Source: Lucinisca nassula (Eukaryota; Mollusca; Bivalvia; Lucinida; Lucinidae). Taken from it: a stretch of DNA of 64,000 bases. Below, piece after piece: positions 21,340 to 32,981 of this stretch (position 1 is its first letter; each line of letters opens with the position of its first letter). The notes beneath the pieces are model-generated. The model worked only from the letters and a program-made list of their open reading frames with translations. It was not told where the DNA came from and searched no databases. The stretch is from contig OY757026.1 of NCBI GenBank assembly GCA_963580285.1, positions 45,253,431 through 45,317,430 of the forward strand, read 5' to 3'. Made by a program: the position numbers and the translations under genes.

Positions 21340-22376
21340 ACTTAATGATTTAATTGAATGGACATTTCATAGGGAATACTCCCTCTATCTTGCATGCAAT
21401 GTAATGTAAGGAATGCTTTTTTCACTTCTGAAGAGCATAAAAATTATACTTATTGGTCTTGTCAGAAAGTGGGTGAAGCTCTCACCTTTCTACTTGACAA
21501 TATTTACATAAGATTTGGTTCTAAGTTATTTAGACACGTTGTGGGTATTCCGATGAGTACTAATTGCGCACCACGTGTGGCTGATCTGTTTTTTGTTTTC
21601 TTATGAAAAAGACTTCATGATGTCCCTTTCTGCTGAAAACCAGTCTGAAATCATTTAAGTTTTTAGCTCCACTTCTAGATATTTGGATGCTTTATTAAAT
21701 ATTGATAATACCTATTTCGATGGTTTGATCAGTCAAATTTACCCACCGGAACTTTAGTTAAATAATGCAAATTCTTCTGATACCGAGGCCCCGTTTTTGG
21801 ATTTACAGCTACCTTTTGTAGATGGGTTTGATTCTTGCAAAATTTATGATAAACGCGATGATTTTGATTGTAAGATTGTAAATTTTCCTTGTTTGGATGG
21901 TGATGTTCCTCGTGCGGCATCCTACTGCGTTTATATTTCGCATTTAATTCGATTTGCCAGAGTGTGTAGTCATGTAACTGACTTCAGCACTCGTAATAAA
22001 TTGTTAACGGCTAAACTTCTTAATCAGGGTAATCCGTACCATAAACTACGCAAAGCATTTCAAATTTTTATAGACGTCATTCTGATCTAATTTAAAAATT
22101 CAATATTGGACTTAAATTTCTTCTGCAACAAGGTCTATCGGAACCCGAATTTTATGGTGACTTAGTATATACATTCAGAAAAATATATAACCGCAATGAC
22201 TTCAGCACCAAATTTCGTAAAATGAATCTTCGATATAAAAAGATTGGGTACAACATAAATGTTATACGGCAGACTGCATGCATGGTAGTTAACACAATGA
22301 CGGTTGACAACTTTGCTTCCCTCTTTAATTGCACGCCGGTGGGTCAGGCCTCAGATTCTATGAAGGTTCCAGCGTA
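21340..22376 (+). pseudogene. Penelope-like reverse transcriptase remnant
   Basis: Fragments in order are EWTFHREYSLYLACNV, LTFLLDNIYIRFGSKLF, GIPMSTNCAPRVADLF (the family usually has Gly where Ser stands), SRYLDALLNIDN (about 21668) in which the second catalytic Asp of the YLDD box is Ala, then FLDLQL, CKIYDKRDDFDC, YISHLIRFARVCSHVTDF and FNCTPVGQASDSM at the C-terminus. PMGTNCAP-type and YLDD motifs indicate an RT of the Penelope-like type; that assignment is from motif memory. No GIY-YIG nuclease was found. Several frameshifts and stops are present. The 3' non-coding region follows directly. Confidence 0.65.
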
Positions 22377-22935
22377 AAGGCTTACTGAGAATTAGAGCGA
22401 TCTAATTCAATGTAACGTTGGCTGATACTCTGCCTCTGGTTGGGCCCATCGGAGTCTAACTGTTGTTTTTGTTTTGCTCCGGCATTTCAGTGGTTTCTTG
22501 CTGTCGAGTCCTCACTGTGGTTTCATCTCTGTGGTTGTTTGATTTCTTGTCTTCACGGAGATGTTGCACGGATGAGTTGGGAGGCCTTCATGCGGACTGA
22601 ACAAATTATGTGTCTAAAGCGCGACGGAAGTAAGGGCGAGGATTGTGGCCACGTAAAATCGATCTAAGCCCCCACCCTTTGGAATTCGTTTCCGCTGACC
22701 AAGGCGATTCTTCTGTCGTGGTTTATTTTTTATGGTTTGTCTTTAGGTGTTTGTGTCGCTTATATTATTTTATTTTGGATAGCGTATTGGCCATTTTGTG
22801 GGAAAGTAACTATCCTTTTGGCTTTCTGCTGTTGATGTTTCTACTTGGGTCTGTTGTATTTCTTTCCCTTTGGTGTCTCTGATGGGAGCTGTGGGTTAAT
22901 TGTACCGATTCCTGATCATTGCCACCACTTCTATT
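22377..22935 (+). repeat. 3' non-coding region of the Penelope-like element
   Basis: This is the only plus-strand place where the dispersed 3' repeat follows its RT, which shows that the repeat copies at 14374, 18121, 19478 and 39000 are 5'-truncated copies of, or parasites on, this element. It ends in 'cgattcctgatcattgcc...cttctatttt'. Confidence 0.7.
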
Positions 22936-22969
22936 TTGATTGAAAAGGTTATCTTCTATTTTTTTAGCT

Positions 22970-24630
22970 CACTTGGGAAAGAGGTGCTCAAGGTAAGCTT
23001 TTGTGATCGCTTTTTGTCCGTCGTCCGTCAACAATTTCTTCAAATGACATCGTCTCCGAAACCACAGTGTCAATTTTAAATTTTTTTCACAGGAATATTC
23101 CTTGAGTAGCCCTCTACCAAAATTGCTAAAAGGGTTCCGCTCCGCTGAACAAAATGGCCACCCGAGCTAAAAATTGAAAGCCCTTTAAACGACATCTCTT
23201 AGACTAATTGTCCGATTTCAAAATAATTTCACAGGAATGTTCTTTATATGACTCTCTATTTAAATTGCTAAAATAGTTCCACTCCGCTGAACAAAATGGC
23301 CGCCAGATCTAAACAATAGAAAAAACCCTAGGAAAAAACCTTTAAACGACATCTCATAGGCCAATGGTCCGATTTCAAAATAATTTCACGGGAATATTTC
23401 TTAGATGACCATCACCCAAAATTGCTAAATTGTTCCGCTCCGTTGAGCCACCAGAGCTAAGAGTAGAAAAAAAAAGACTTCAACGGCATCTTCTCGTAGG
23501 CTAATGGTCCGATTTCAAAATAATTTCACAGGAATGTTCCTTTGGTGACCGTCTACCAGAATTGCTAAAATGGTTCTGCTCCGCTGAACAATCTGGGCGC
23601 CAGAGCTGAAAATAAAAAACAAATCTTAGAAAAACCTTTAAACACCATCTCCTCCTATGCTAATGGTCCGATTTCAAAATATTTCACAGGAATATTTCTT
23701 AGGTTACCCTCAGCCAAAATTGCTAAAACTGTTCTACTCCGCTGAATATAATGGCAGCAAAAAGTAAACATAGAACAACCTTTAAACGAAATCTCCTCCT
23801 AGACTAATGGTCCGATTTTCAAAATAATTTCACAGGTATGTTCCTTGGGCGACCCTCTACCAGAATTGCTAAAATGGTTCTGCGCAGCTGAACCATATGG
23901 CCACAATAGCTAAATATAGATAAACCTTCAGTTCTTCGTAGGCTAAAGTTCCGATTCCAAAATAATAATTCTCCTTGGGTAATACTGAAGAACCAAAAAT
24001 GGAGTCAATGGCACAATTTCAAACCCAATTCACAGAAATGTTTCTCTTTTATTTTTGTAACAAAATCGTATGGCTCAGTTTCGGTCTGTGCCATTGAAAC
24101 ACCCCATATCAAAGTAGGTATTATTGTACTGATGATTGAGGGGTGGTAGGGTGAGGCAAAGGTGACGTCTATTTTGCGTCACTGGGGCGTCTCACTGATA
24201 TTTGCTTACAGTAGGACTAGGCCTGCTGTCCTTGAAGCACGTAAGGGTAGTAGTGGGGTTGGTGTTATTGTTTCCTTTGTTTCAACACTTCCATTCATTT
24301 TTGTCTTTCTCCTCTATCAATCACTTTCTCCCTTTCTTAGGGAGATGACACAAAATGACCCATAGGAGTTGACGTCTCATTATACACAAAACAGTCAATC
24401 ATATGCTAATGAATAAAATGGTCATATGACTGCAGAGGTAAAGACAGAAAAATCATTAAAGAACATCTTTTCAAATGTCTCAGTTTCAAAATAACTTCGA
24501 CAGAAAAGTTCTTTGAGTGAACCCTCTACCAAAAGTGCTTGAATGGTCCTGCTTCTCTATACAGAATGGCTGTCAGAGCTAAATCTAAAAATAAGGACCA
24601 CGATGTTCCTATATCGCTCACCGGAGCTTA
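22970..24630 (+). mobile_element. Pearl-like element with about 150-bp monomer array
   Basis: The left end 'agctcacttggg...caaggtaagctttt' resembles the left end at 29551, followed by GTCCGTCGTCCGTC (23020-23033). About eight diverged monomers then follow with 'cgacatctc', 'tccgatttcaaaataatttcacaggaat', 'gaccctctaccaaaattgctaaaa' and 'ctccgctgaacaaaatggc'. A different sequence (24000-24440) interrupts the array. The same monomer forms the array at 58600-59480. Confidence 0.65.
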
Positions 24631-24639
24631 GAGATTTAC

Positions 24640-24790
24640 ATGTAAGTACCGGGGAAGGACAAGTTTTGGTCCCAGGTCCATAATTTGAACAATTTTGGTA
24701 GAGGTCAATTTTGGTTTCAGACAAGAAGATTTCTTAAAATTTTCCCTATATTAGTAGTGGGCCCCGTGGTGGGGAGAATTTTGCCCCCAC
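24640..24790 (+). repeat. Single monomer of the 165-bp family
   Basis: Contains 'gtccataatttgaacaattttggtagaggtc', 'tttcagacaagaagatttcttaaaattttccctat' and 'gtgggccccg', matching the array at 10740-12800. Confidence 0.6.
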
Positions 24791-24979
24791 CCCCAAATCA
24801 ATGTAGAGTCGACGTATGCTGGGGCTTATGAAAACACACTCCATAAAGAAAATGCTTTTATCTTCGTTTGTCATAAATAAATTAATTTGCAATTGCGTCT
24901 GTTGAATGGGAAACCATTTTTTCCTTAGCCATGGAAAATCGCATCAAATGATTTCAAGAATACTACTAAAATAAATAAT

Positions 24980-25290
24980 GTGTGTGTGAATTCGGGTTTA
25001 GCGTCGCTTTCAACAATTTTTCAGTCATATCACGACGGTGTCTGGTTGCGACAGGGAGCTCAATGCTCACTTTTATAGTGCTGCCTCACTGAAGTATCAT
25101 GTCCCAGTCCCAGTCACATTATCCTGACACTGGGTCGACCAGTCCTAGCTCTACCCCGTAAATCTGAGTGCCAAGCGAGGAGCAGCTAGTACCATTTTTA
25201 ACGACTTTGGTATGTCGCGGCCCGGGATCGAACCCGTGACCTCCCGTTCCCCGAGCGGACACTCTACCAACTGAGCTATCGGAGCCGGTA
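24980..25290 (-). repeat. tRNA-derived SINE with conserved-core features
   Basis: On the minus strand 25205-25285 is a tRNA-like head with a strong A box (TAGCTCAGTTGG) and a canonical B box (GGGTTCGATCCC). The body contains the segment 24990-25050 (reads 'gggtttagcgtcgctttcaa' on the plus strand, then 'tttcagtcatatcacgacgg'), which resembles the conserved central domains of metazoan SINE superfamilies. The anticodon arm is imperfect, so it is not called as a functional tRNA gene. Confidence 0.65.
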
Positions 25291-25379
25291 CTAAAATAAT
25301 TAAAGTTGTTACCGAAGATAGTGTTGTGATGTCATCTATGAAACTGCGTTCGTTGTACCGAATTGTTGAAATATAGCCT

Positions 25380-25640
25380 TCTATTTGGCCTGTAGGTTTC
25401 CTGTGACAAGAGGTTTACATTTATATACAAAAAACAATACCTTGACCTTGACCCACTTTAAAGAAAAAACAATGGTCATAACTTTTGAACCGATCGAGAT
25501 AGATCATTCATATTTTGCATGTAGGTTTCTTGTGACAATGTCTTCAAGCCTTGACCTGCGACCAGCTTTAAAGGAAAAATGACCTTACCCGGGGGACTTG
25601 TTCGTGTTACACAAACACATCTTGATATTTATACTTTCTA
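25380..25640. repeat. Fragment related to the 26.4-28.8 kb element
   Basis: Contains 'cataacttttgaaccgat', 'cttgaccttgac' and an end 'cccgggggacttgttcgtgttacacaaacacatcttg' like the right end at 28751-28783. Confidence 0.45.
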
Positions 25641-26099
25641 GACAAATATTGATGTTTCAGGCAAAAACAAATGTGTGTTATAAAAAAAAACAGCGCCTAT
25701 ACTGAGATAAAATGGCATACATTTTGAAACTTCTTCCGAATGATGTTTCTTTTTCCAAATATCAGTTCAATGAATGACGAAATAGAAGTCGTGATTTGAT
25801 GAGACTTGCATACTTCCGTACTTTCTAGACAAATGTTCATTTTTAGATAAAAAGAATGTCTTTTAAAATGGCACTTTACTGAGATAACATAACATACATT
25901 TTAATTTTTGCTTCAAAAGATGTTTCTGTTTTCAAATATCAGTTCAACAGATGACGAAATACAAGCCATGATATGATGAGACCTATAGCTTCCTTAAAAA
26001 TATTTAGCTTAAAGTCTTGTTTGAACGATATTCTATCTCGTTATAATGCGCTTGTTTTGATTTTTTCTAATTTTGTTATGACTTCGGCCGTTTTTATGC

Positions 26100-26433
26100 C
26101 CCAGGGTGGCATATTGGTTTGGGCCTTCCGTCCGTCCGTCCGTTACACTTGCATACTGTCGAGAGTGGTCAGAGATATAATCCTGAAATTTAAATACAGC
26201 ATTAGCACGAAAAATAAGCGGACCCGTATTTTTTTTCATTTCTCGGGGTGTTATTTGCTGAGTTTTCGGCTTGGGAATTTTACGACAGACGGTGGGTACT
26301 TTGTGTGCGCGACTCCTCATACAATTTTACACCGATTAATTTGAAACTTTGCTGCCTGTTTGATTTTGGTTATGGTCTGTAGATGTGCATGTTATTTTGG
26401 TATAATCATCAATTTAAGATTTTTTCACTTTTT
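26100..26433 (+). repeat. Approx. 330-380-bp repeat unit, copy 1
   Basis: Starts with 'tatgccccagggtggcat' and (CCGT)n at 26130-26142, then 'aatcctgaaattt', 'aaaaataagcgga(c)ccgtat', 'ggtgggtactttgtgtgcgc' and 'tagatgtgcatg'. Related copies are at 28780-29110, 29150-29520 and, partially, 36400-36600. The element 26434-28785 lies between copies, as if inserted into a tandem array. Confidence 0.5.
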
Positions 26434-28785
26434 TATGCCCCCGGAATCTAAAAGATTCGGGGGCATATAGTTTTTGGTCTGTCTGTCTGTTTGTCCGTTT
26501 GTCTGTTTGTCCGTTTGTCCGTTTGGCCGTTTGTCTGTCTACAAAAACCTTAACATTGGGCATAACTTTTGAATGGTAATAGATAGAGCTTTCATATATC
26601 AAATGTGTATACCTTATCACAAGACCTTTCCAGTGGTACCATAATTTTTGATCTCGTGACCTTGAACTTGACCTTTGACCTATTTTTTTTTCAAAATTTT
26701 TAAAAACATTAACATTGGCCATAACTTTCGATTGGTAAGTGGTAGGGCTTTCATATTTCATATGTGCATACATTGTCACAAGACCTTTCTAGTATTACCA
26801 TAATTTTTGACCTTGTGACCTTGACCGTGATGTTTGACCTGCTTTTTAAAAACTTTAACATTGGCCATAACTTTCGATTGGTAAGTGGTAGTGCTTTCAT
26901 ATTTCACATGTGCACAACTTGTCACAAGACCTTTCTAGTGGTACCATAATTTTTGACCTCGTGACCTTGACCTTGACGTTTGACCTACTTTTATAAACTT
27001 TAACATTGGCCATAACTTTCGATCGGTAAGTAGTAGGGCTTTCATATTTCACACGTGCACTCTTTGTCACAAGACCTTTCTAGTGGTACCATAATTTTTG
27101 TCCATCCAGACACCCCCCTCCCTCAAGGTCAAGGTCACTGTGGTTATTTTTAGAAAAACTTTGTCATCGCTCTAGCGCCAACATTTCTTTACTGATTTCA
27201 ATATAACTTTAAACAAATGTTCCTTATGACAATATCTTGAGCGAGTTCGACTTTCAAGGTCATGACCTCAAGGTCAAGGTCACTGTGGCTATTGTTAGAA
27301 AAACTTTGTCATCGCTCTAGCGCTTACATTTCTTCACCAATTTCAATATAACTTCACACAAATGTTCCTTTCAAAAATATCTCGAGCGAGTTCGACTTTC
27401 AAGGTCATGGCCTTAAGGTCAAGATCACTGTGGCTATTTTTAGAAAAACTTTGTCATCGCTCTAGCGCTTACATTTCTTCACCGATTTCAATATAACTTA
27501 ACACAAATGTTCCATATGACAATATCTCGAGCGATTTGGACTTTCAAGGTCAAGGTCACTGTGGCTATTTTTAGAAAAACTTTGTCATCGCTCTAGCGAC
27601 TACATTTCTTCACTGATTTTAATATAACTTCACACAAATGTTCCTTATGACAATATCTCTAGCGAGTCCCACTTTCAAGGTCAAGGTCACTGTGGCTATT
27701 TTTAGAAAAACTTTGTCATCGCTTTAGCGCCTACATTTCTTCACCGATTTCAGTATAACTTCACACAAATGTTCCTTATGACAATATCTCTAGCGAGTTC
27801 GACTTTCAAGGTCAAGGTCACTGTGGCTATTTTTAGAAAAACTTTGTCATCGCTCTAGCGCTTACATTTCTTCACCGATTTCAATATAACTTCACACAAA
27901 TGTTCCTTATGACAATACCTCAAGCGATTTCGACTTTCAAGGTCAAGGTCACTGTGGATATTTTTAAAAAAAACTTTGTCATCGCTCTAGCGACTACATT
28001 TCTTCACTGATTTCAATATAACTTCACACAAATGTTCCTAATGACAATACCTCGAGCGAGTTCGACTTTAAAGGTCAAGGTCACTGTAGCTATTTTTAGA
28101 AAAACTTTGTCATTGCTCTAGCGCTTACATTTTTTTCAACAATTTCAATATTATTTCACATAAATGTTCCTTATGACAATATCTCAAGCGATTTTGACTT
28201 TCAAGGTCAAGGTCACTGTGGCTATTATTAGAAAAACTTTGCCATCGCTCTAGCACCTATATTTATTGATGGATTTTAATGTTTCTTATGTTGACATCTC
28301 GAGTTGCTTTGACTTTCAAGGTCATGACCTCAAGGCAAGGTCACTGTGGCTATTTTAAGAAAAACTTTGTCATTGCTCTACCGCTTACATTTATTAACAG
28401 ATTTTAATATAACTTCACACAAAAGATGCTTTTGATAATATCTTGAGCAAGATCTACTTTCGCGGTCAAGGTCACTATGGCTATTTTTAGAGAAACATTG
28501 TCATCACTCTAGTTTTACCTTGTTACCTTGATGTTTGACCTTTTTCTATTAAATTTAAAGTTGGCCATAACTTTCAATTGGTAAGTGATAGGGCTTTCAT
28601 ATTTCACATGTGCATACTATGTCACAAGACCTTTTCAACAATCCTATAATTTTTTACCTTGTGACCTTGACCTACTTTTTTAAGACTTGAACATTGGCCA
28701 TACCTTTTGATTGCTTAGTGATACTGCTTTCATACTTAACATGCGCTGTCCGGGGGCATCATTGTTTCACAAACACATCTTGTTA
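26434..28785 (+). mobile_element. Pearl-like element with two monomer families
   Basis: It begins with a hairpin at 26434-26467 (TATGCCCCCGGAATCT arm) and a GTCTGTTTGTCCG microsatellite (26478-26540). Four copies of a roughly 150-bp monomer (26540-27100, 'taacattggccataactttcgattggtaagt') follow, then an 11-copy array of a 131-145-bp monomer (27115-28510), two more copies of the first monomer (28520-28740), and an end 'gtccgggggcatcattgtttcacaaacacatcttgtt'. The symmetric order A-B-A suggests B expanded inside A. Confidence 0.65.
27115..28510 (+). repeat. 11-copy tandem array, 131-145-bp monomer with AAGGTCA sites
   Basis: The anchor CACTGTGG-type sequence starts at 27136, 27281, 27426, 27557, 27688, 27819, 27950, 28082, 28214, 28342 and 28473, so spacing is 145, 145 and then almost exactly 131. 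Each monomer carries TCAAGGTCAAGGTCA or a variant, 'gaaaaactttgtcatcgctctagcgc', and 'cacacaaatgttcc'. A diverged array of the same monomer occurs at 61540-62470. Confidence 0.85.
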
Positions 28786-29550
28786 GACTTTCGAACTTAG
28801 TAGCCGATTTTGGATTTAAATTCTATAAAAAAAGCATTACATGGGTAGATGGTTAGAGCTAGAATCCTGAAATTCTATATATAGAATCTGCATAAAAATA
28901 AGCAGACCTGTATTCTTTTGGTTTTCTGTGGGGTTCTCCTTGCGGAGTTATTCTTCCTTTTGCCCTTTTCGCCTTTTTTGTCGCTGGTATTTGACGTTAC
29001 ATGCTGGGTACTTGTCATGCAGTTTCATACCGATCAGTTTTAAACTTTGCAGACTCTCTTCTCATGGACTGTACATGTGCATATGGTTTTGGCATTATCA
29101 TTCGGTTAAATCTTTTGTCACTTTTCACAGTCATTTTGCATTGAAATTCAATAAAAGTGCATTGTAGTGGGTACCAAATGTTAGATCTAGAATCATGAAA
29201 ATTTATATATAGGATCAGCATGAAAAATAAGCAGACCCGTATCTTTTCCGTTTGGGTTCTCCTTGCGAAGTTATTTCCCTTTTTGCTCTTATGAGACTCG
29301 GGCATTTGAAGTTTGATTGTGGATACTTTGTGTGCGCAACTGCTCATACAGTTTTATTCCGATCAATTTAAACTTTGCAGGTTTATTTGCTATGGTTTGT
29401 AGATGTGCATGTGTTTTTGGTATTATCATCAATTTAATTTTTGTCACTTTCTAGACTTTGTAACTTTTTTGGGGGTTAAATACTATTGAAGTGCATTGCA
29501 TTGAGTACAAAATGACCAAATGTTTAGAGATAGACTTGTGCATTTTTAGC
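28786..29550 (+). repeat. Approx. 370-bp repeat unit, copies 2 and 3
   Basis: Two tandem copies (about 28786-29110 and 29150-29520) share 'agatctagaatc(c/a)tgaaa', 'ataagcagacc(c/t)gtat', 'gggttctccttgcg' and 'tagatgtgcatgtg'. They match the unit at 26100-26433. Confidence 0.55.
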
Positions 29551-31350
29551 TCATCTGGAGCAGCTCCAGGTAAGCTTATGCCGTGACCTATTGTCTGTCG
29601 TCCGTCCGTCCGCACGTCTGTCGTTAACTTTTCACATTGTCAACATCTCCTCCCGAACCGGAAGTCCGATTAAGCTGATGCCTGGTGGGAACCTTCCTGG
29701 TGACTTGGAGATTCCGATTTGCTAAAACGGTTCCATTCAGATTTCTAAGGTGGCGGCCATCTTGAAATTCTTCAAACGACATCTCCTGAACCAAAGATCG
29801 AATTGATATGAAACTTGATGGGAGGCATCGGGGTGACATAAACATTCAGATTTCCTGAAATCGTTCTGTTCCGTTTCCAAGATGATCGCCATGGCGGCAA
29901 TCTTGAAATACTTAAGACGACATCTCCTCCCGAGTCAAAGGTCGAATTAAGCTAAAACTTGATGGGAGGCATCGGGGTGACATGGAGATTCAGATTTGCT
30001 AAAATCGCTCTGTTCCGATATAATCTTGAAATTCTTCAAACGGCAACTTCTCCCGAACTAAAGGTCAAATTGAGCTGAAACTTGATGGGAGGCATCAGGG
30101 TGACATGTCGGCCCCCGCCCATCAGGGCTTGAAGAAATATATGGGCTGCATGATACTTCCCCGCAGAGCTGAACCCGACCAGCACACAAGTACTGGTAAA
30201 CCGCCTAGAGGATCTAAGCTTGCCCATGCAAAGCGGTGCGCACAAGTCTGACCGTCCTTGCTTATAAACCCTATTGGTTTCATTGGGATACAGGGGTTGA
30301 GATGTCATTTCATCTCAATGTCGGGTAAAAAAGTCCCACAAAATTGGAAGCAACGTCTCCATAAATGACCTTTACAGTGTCAAATCAAACAAACATGTCA
30401 GGTTGACATGGAGATTCAGATTTGTTAAAATCGTTCGGTTCTGATATCCAAGATGGCCGCCATCTTGAAATTCTTTAAACGATGTTTTCTCCTGAGCCAA
30501 AGGCCGAATTGAACTGAAACTTTATGGGAGGCATCTGGGGTGGGGGTGGGGGGACATATAGATTCAGATTTGTGAAAATCGTTCAGTTCTGATAGCCAAG
30601 ATGGCCGTCATGGCCATGACGGCCAACTTGAAATTGTTCAAACGGCATCTCCTCCCAAACTGAAGGTTGAATTGAGCTGAAATTTGATGGGAGGCATCGG
30701 GGGACACGGGGATTCAAATTATCTTGAAATTCTTCTAACGACATTCCTCCCGAGCCAAAGGTCGAATTGAACTGAAACTTTATGGGAAGCATCGCGGGTG
30801 AGGGGGGCATGGAGATTCAGATTTGCTAAAATCGTTCCGTTCTGATATTCAAGATGGCCGTCTTGGCGGCAATCTTGAAATTCTGCAAACGTCATCTCCT
30901 CCCAAACCAAAGTATGAATTGAGCTGAAACTTGATGTGAGGCACCGGGATGACTTGGAGATTCAGATCGTTCTGTTCCGATATCCAACATGGTCGCCAGG
31001 ATGTCCATCTTGAAATTCTTCAAACAAAATGTCCTCCCGAAGCAAAGGTCGCATTGAGATGAAACTTTATGGGGGGCATCAAGACGACATGGAGATTCAG
31101 ATTTGCCATAATTGACTTGTTCCAATATCCAAGATGGCTGCCTTTGTGGCCATCCTGAAATTCTACAAACATCATTTCCTCCCAAACCAAAGGTCGAATC
31201 GAGCAGAGACTTAATGGAAGGCTTCAGAGCGACATGTATTCTTAGATTTACTAAAATTGTTACGTTCCGATATCCAAGATGGTCGCGATGGCTACCATCT
31301 TGAAATTCTTCAAACGACATCTGCTCCAGAACCAATAGCTCTAGCCTGGG
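29551..31350 (+). mobile_element. Pearl-like element with about 150-bp monomer array
   Basis: Begins with the hairpin CTGGAGCAGCTCCAG (29555-29569) and GTCCGTCCGTCCG (29598-29612). About ten diverged monomers follow with 'cgacatctcctcc', 'aaaggtcgaattgagctgaaact', 'gatgggaggcatc', 'gacatggagattcagatttgctaaaatcgtt' and 'gatatccaagatggc'. SINE-R1 interrupts it at 30104-30400. Minus-strand frames of up to 158 residues are by-products of the monomers. Confidence 0.65.
30104..30396 (+). repeat. SINE-R1 copy inserted in a monomer array
   Basis: Full-length-looking copy starting 'gcccatcagggcttgaag' and ending 'caaatcaaacaaac'. The flanks carry a short duplication, ACATGTC, on both sides (about 30095 and 30395), consistent with retrotransposition into the array. 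Confidence 0.75.
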
Positions 31351-31369
31351 GCATCTGGGTGATTTCAAA

Positions 31370-32980
31370 AATAAAGAGTCAAAAGTGTGACATTAAGGGT
31401 GAAAAATAAAATTTGATATCTGGCAATTATGCATATCAAAATGGCATCTCAAGATGTCAGATTTTATGAAAACAAACATGGGAATATAAAGAATCCAAAA
31501 CAGCTTTGAAAATTTTTTGATGTTATTTCAATCACTGAAATTTTTTTAAACAAATTCATTGATTTTCAGAGGTTGCTTAAAAGCAGTTAAACAAGTCATT
31601 TCAATGTATAATGTATTTCATATGGTAAAGTAAACGTTAGGCCATAATCTGCATGAAAAATTCTTTATTTTTACATGATTTTATAGTGTTTTTTTTACTA
31701 TTTTAGGCAAATTTGACCCATCTTTTTTATTTATGACCTCAAAAAGTTTGCATAAAAAATCTAATAAATGGAAAATAAAGGTCAAATTTGATCTTGTACA
31801 TATACTTGATTGTAGAAGTTAGTATGCCAAAATTTACTTTGAAAGAATCGGTCGTAATGTGATGAGGGCACTTCAAATAGCAGTGGAATTTTTGGATAAA
31901 TCGTTACACTTGGGACAAAATCTATGAAATCAGATATCCATGTAAGGAGCTATTTTCAGCTGATCTTAGGGTAATACTTTTTGTTGTTCATTGAAGCTGA
32001 CATGTCAGTGAAGCCAAAGAAGTATTTCTTGCATGCTATAGGATGCCATTGTCAGAAACAAACTTATGAATCATTCAGCAATGAAATTGGTTAAAACAAA
32101 CAACATGTTTTATAAAGAGACAACTAAGTCTTCTTAACACTCAATCTCTTTTTATAACAAAAAAGAATGTTTATCAAACCTTTCTAGTTGCTTAGTAAGT
32201 AAGCAAAGTGTAGTATCAATGTACAGAATACTTTACAACAACGAACGGTGAAACCGTTACACTCGGGACAAAAATGTAAAAATGTCTTAAAACAGACTTA
32301 AGTATTAAGGCATGAATTGTAGCTGTAAATCCTGACTCAAAACAACTAAATCATTGTGTTTCTTCATAAACAAAGTTACTCTGGTACAGCTGCTTACTAA
32401 TGTCAACTTTGAAGTATCGACCACTCAATGTCAAGAACTTGCTTACACATCAAATACATGGTTTCACAAAAAGATAGTTGATTCTATTAACATTTTATAA
32501 CTGTTGTTACAATAAGACCGGTTGCAAAAACCTGTAAAAATTGATTTGGTAAGCTTGATGGAATTTCTACATTACAATAATAATTTTGATATACTGTTAC
32601 ACTTGGGACAAAAAGAAGAAATGATCTTTGGAATCATTCTATTAAAAGTCTACAAACTGGATTTTAACTGCAATTATTGGCATAATAACATTTGATTGTC
32701 TGTTTTCTGTCAGGTTTTTGTTGAAATCTTAAAATTTAAAAAAATAAATAAATAAAATAAAACATTTGAAACACAACTCATTCAAAGGCCTTATAAAGTA
32801 TCCATGGCGAAATGTTTATTGGTGCACAATGTTTTCACATTAATATAGTGAAAAATTTTCAAGTATCATGTGCTTTGTCATAATATCAACAAGCTTCTTC
32901 AGGTCTTCCCACCGCCTCAGCTTTGGGTCTTTCTTGAGCCTCTCCCTGTACTTTCTTACTCTTTCTGCTGATGAGTCTTT
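31370..32980. other. AT-rich sequence with motif GTTACACTYGGGACA (3 copies)
   Basis: No coding potential is evident. The 15-mer occurs at 31903-31917 (with T at the Y), 32256-32270 (C) and 32596-32610 (T), about 350 bp apart, with the intervening sequences showing little obvious similarity. See also 34330-35700. Confidence 0.5.
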
Positions 32981-32981
32981 T

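Noticed and set aside
25205..25285. Functional tRNA gene on the minus strand
   Set aside because: A and B boxes are good but the anticodon arm is imperfect and it is fused to a SINE body.
30892..31368. 158-codon minus-strand frame
   Set aside because: Lies wholly inside the 150-bp monomer array; the translated segments repeat with the monomers.
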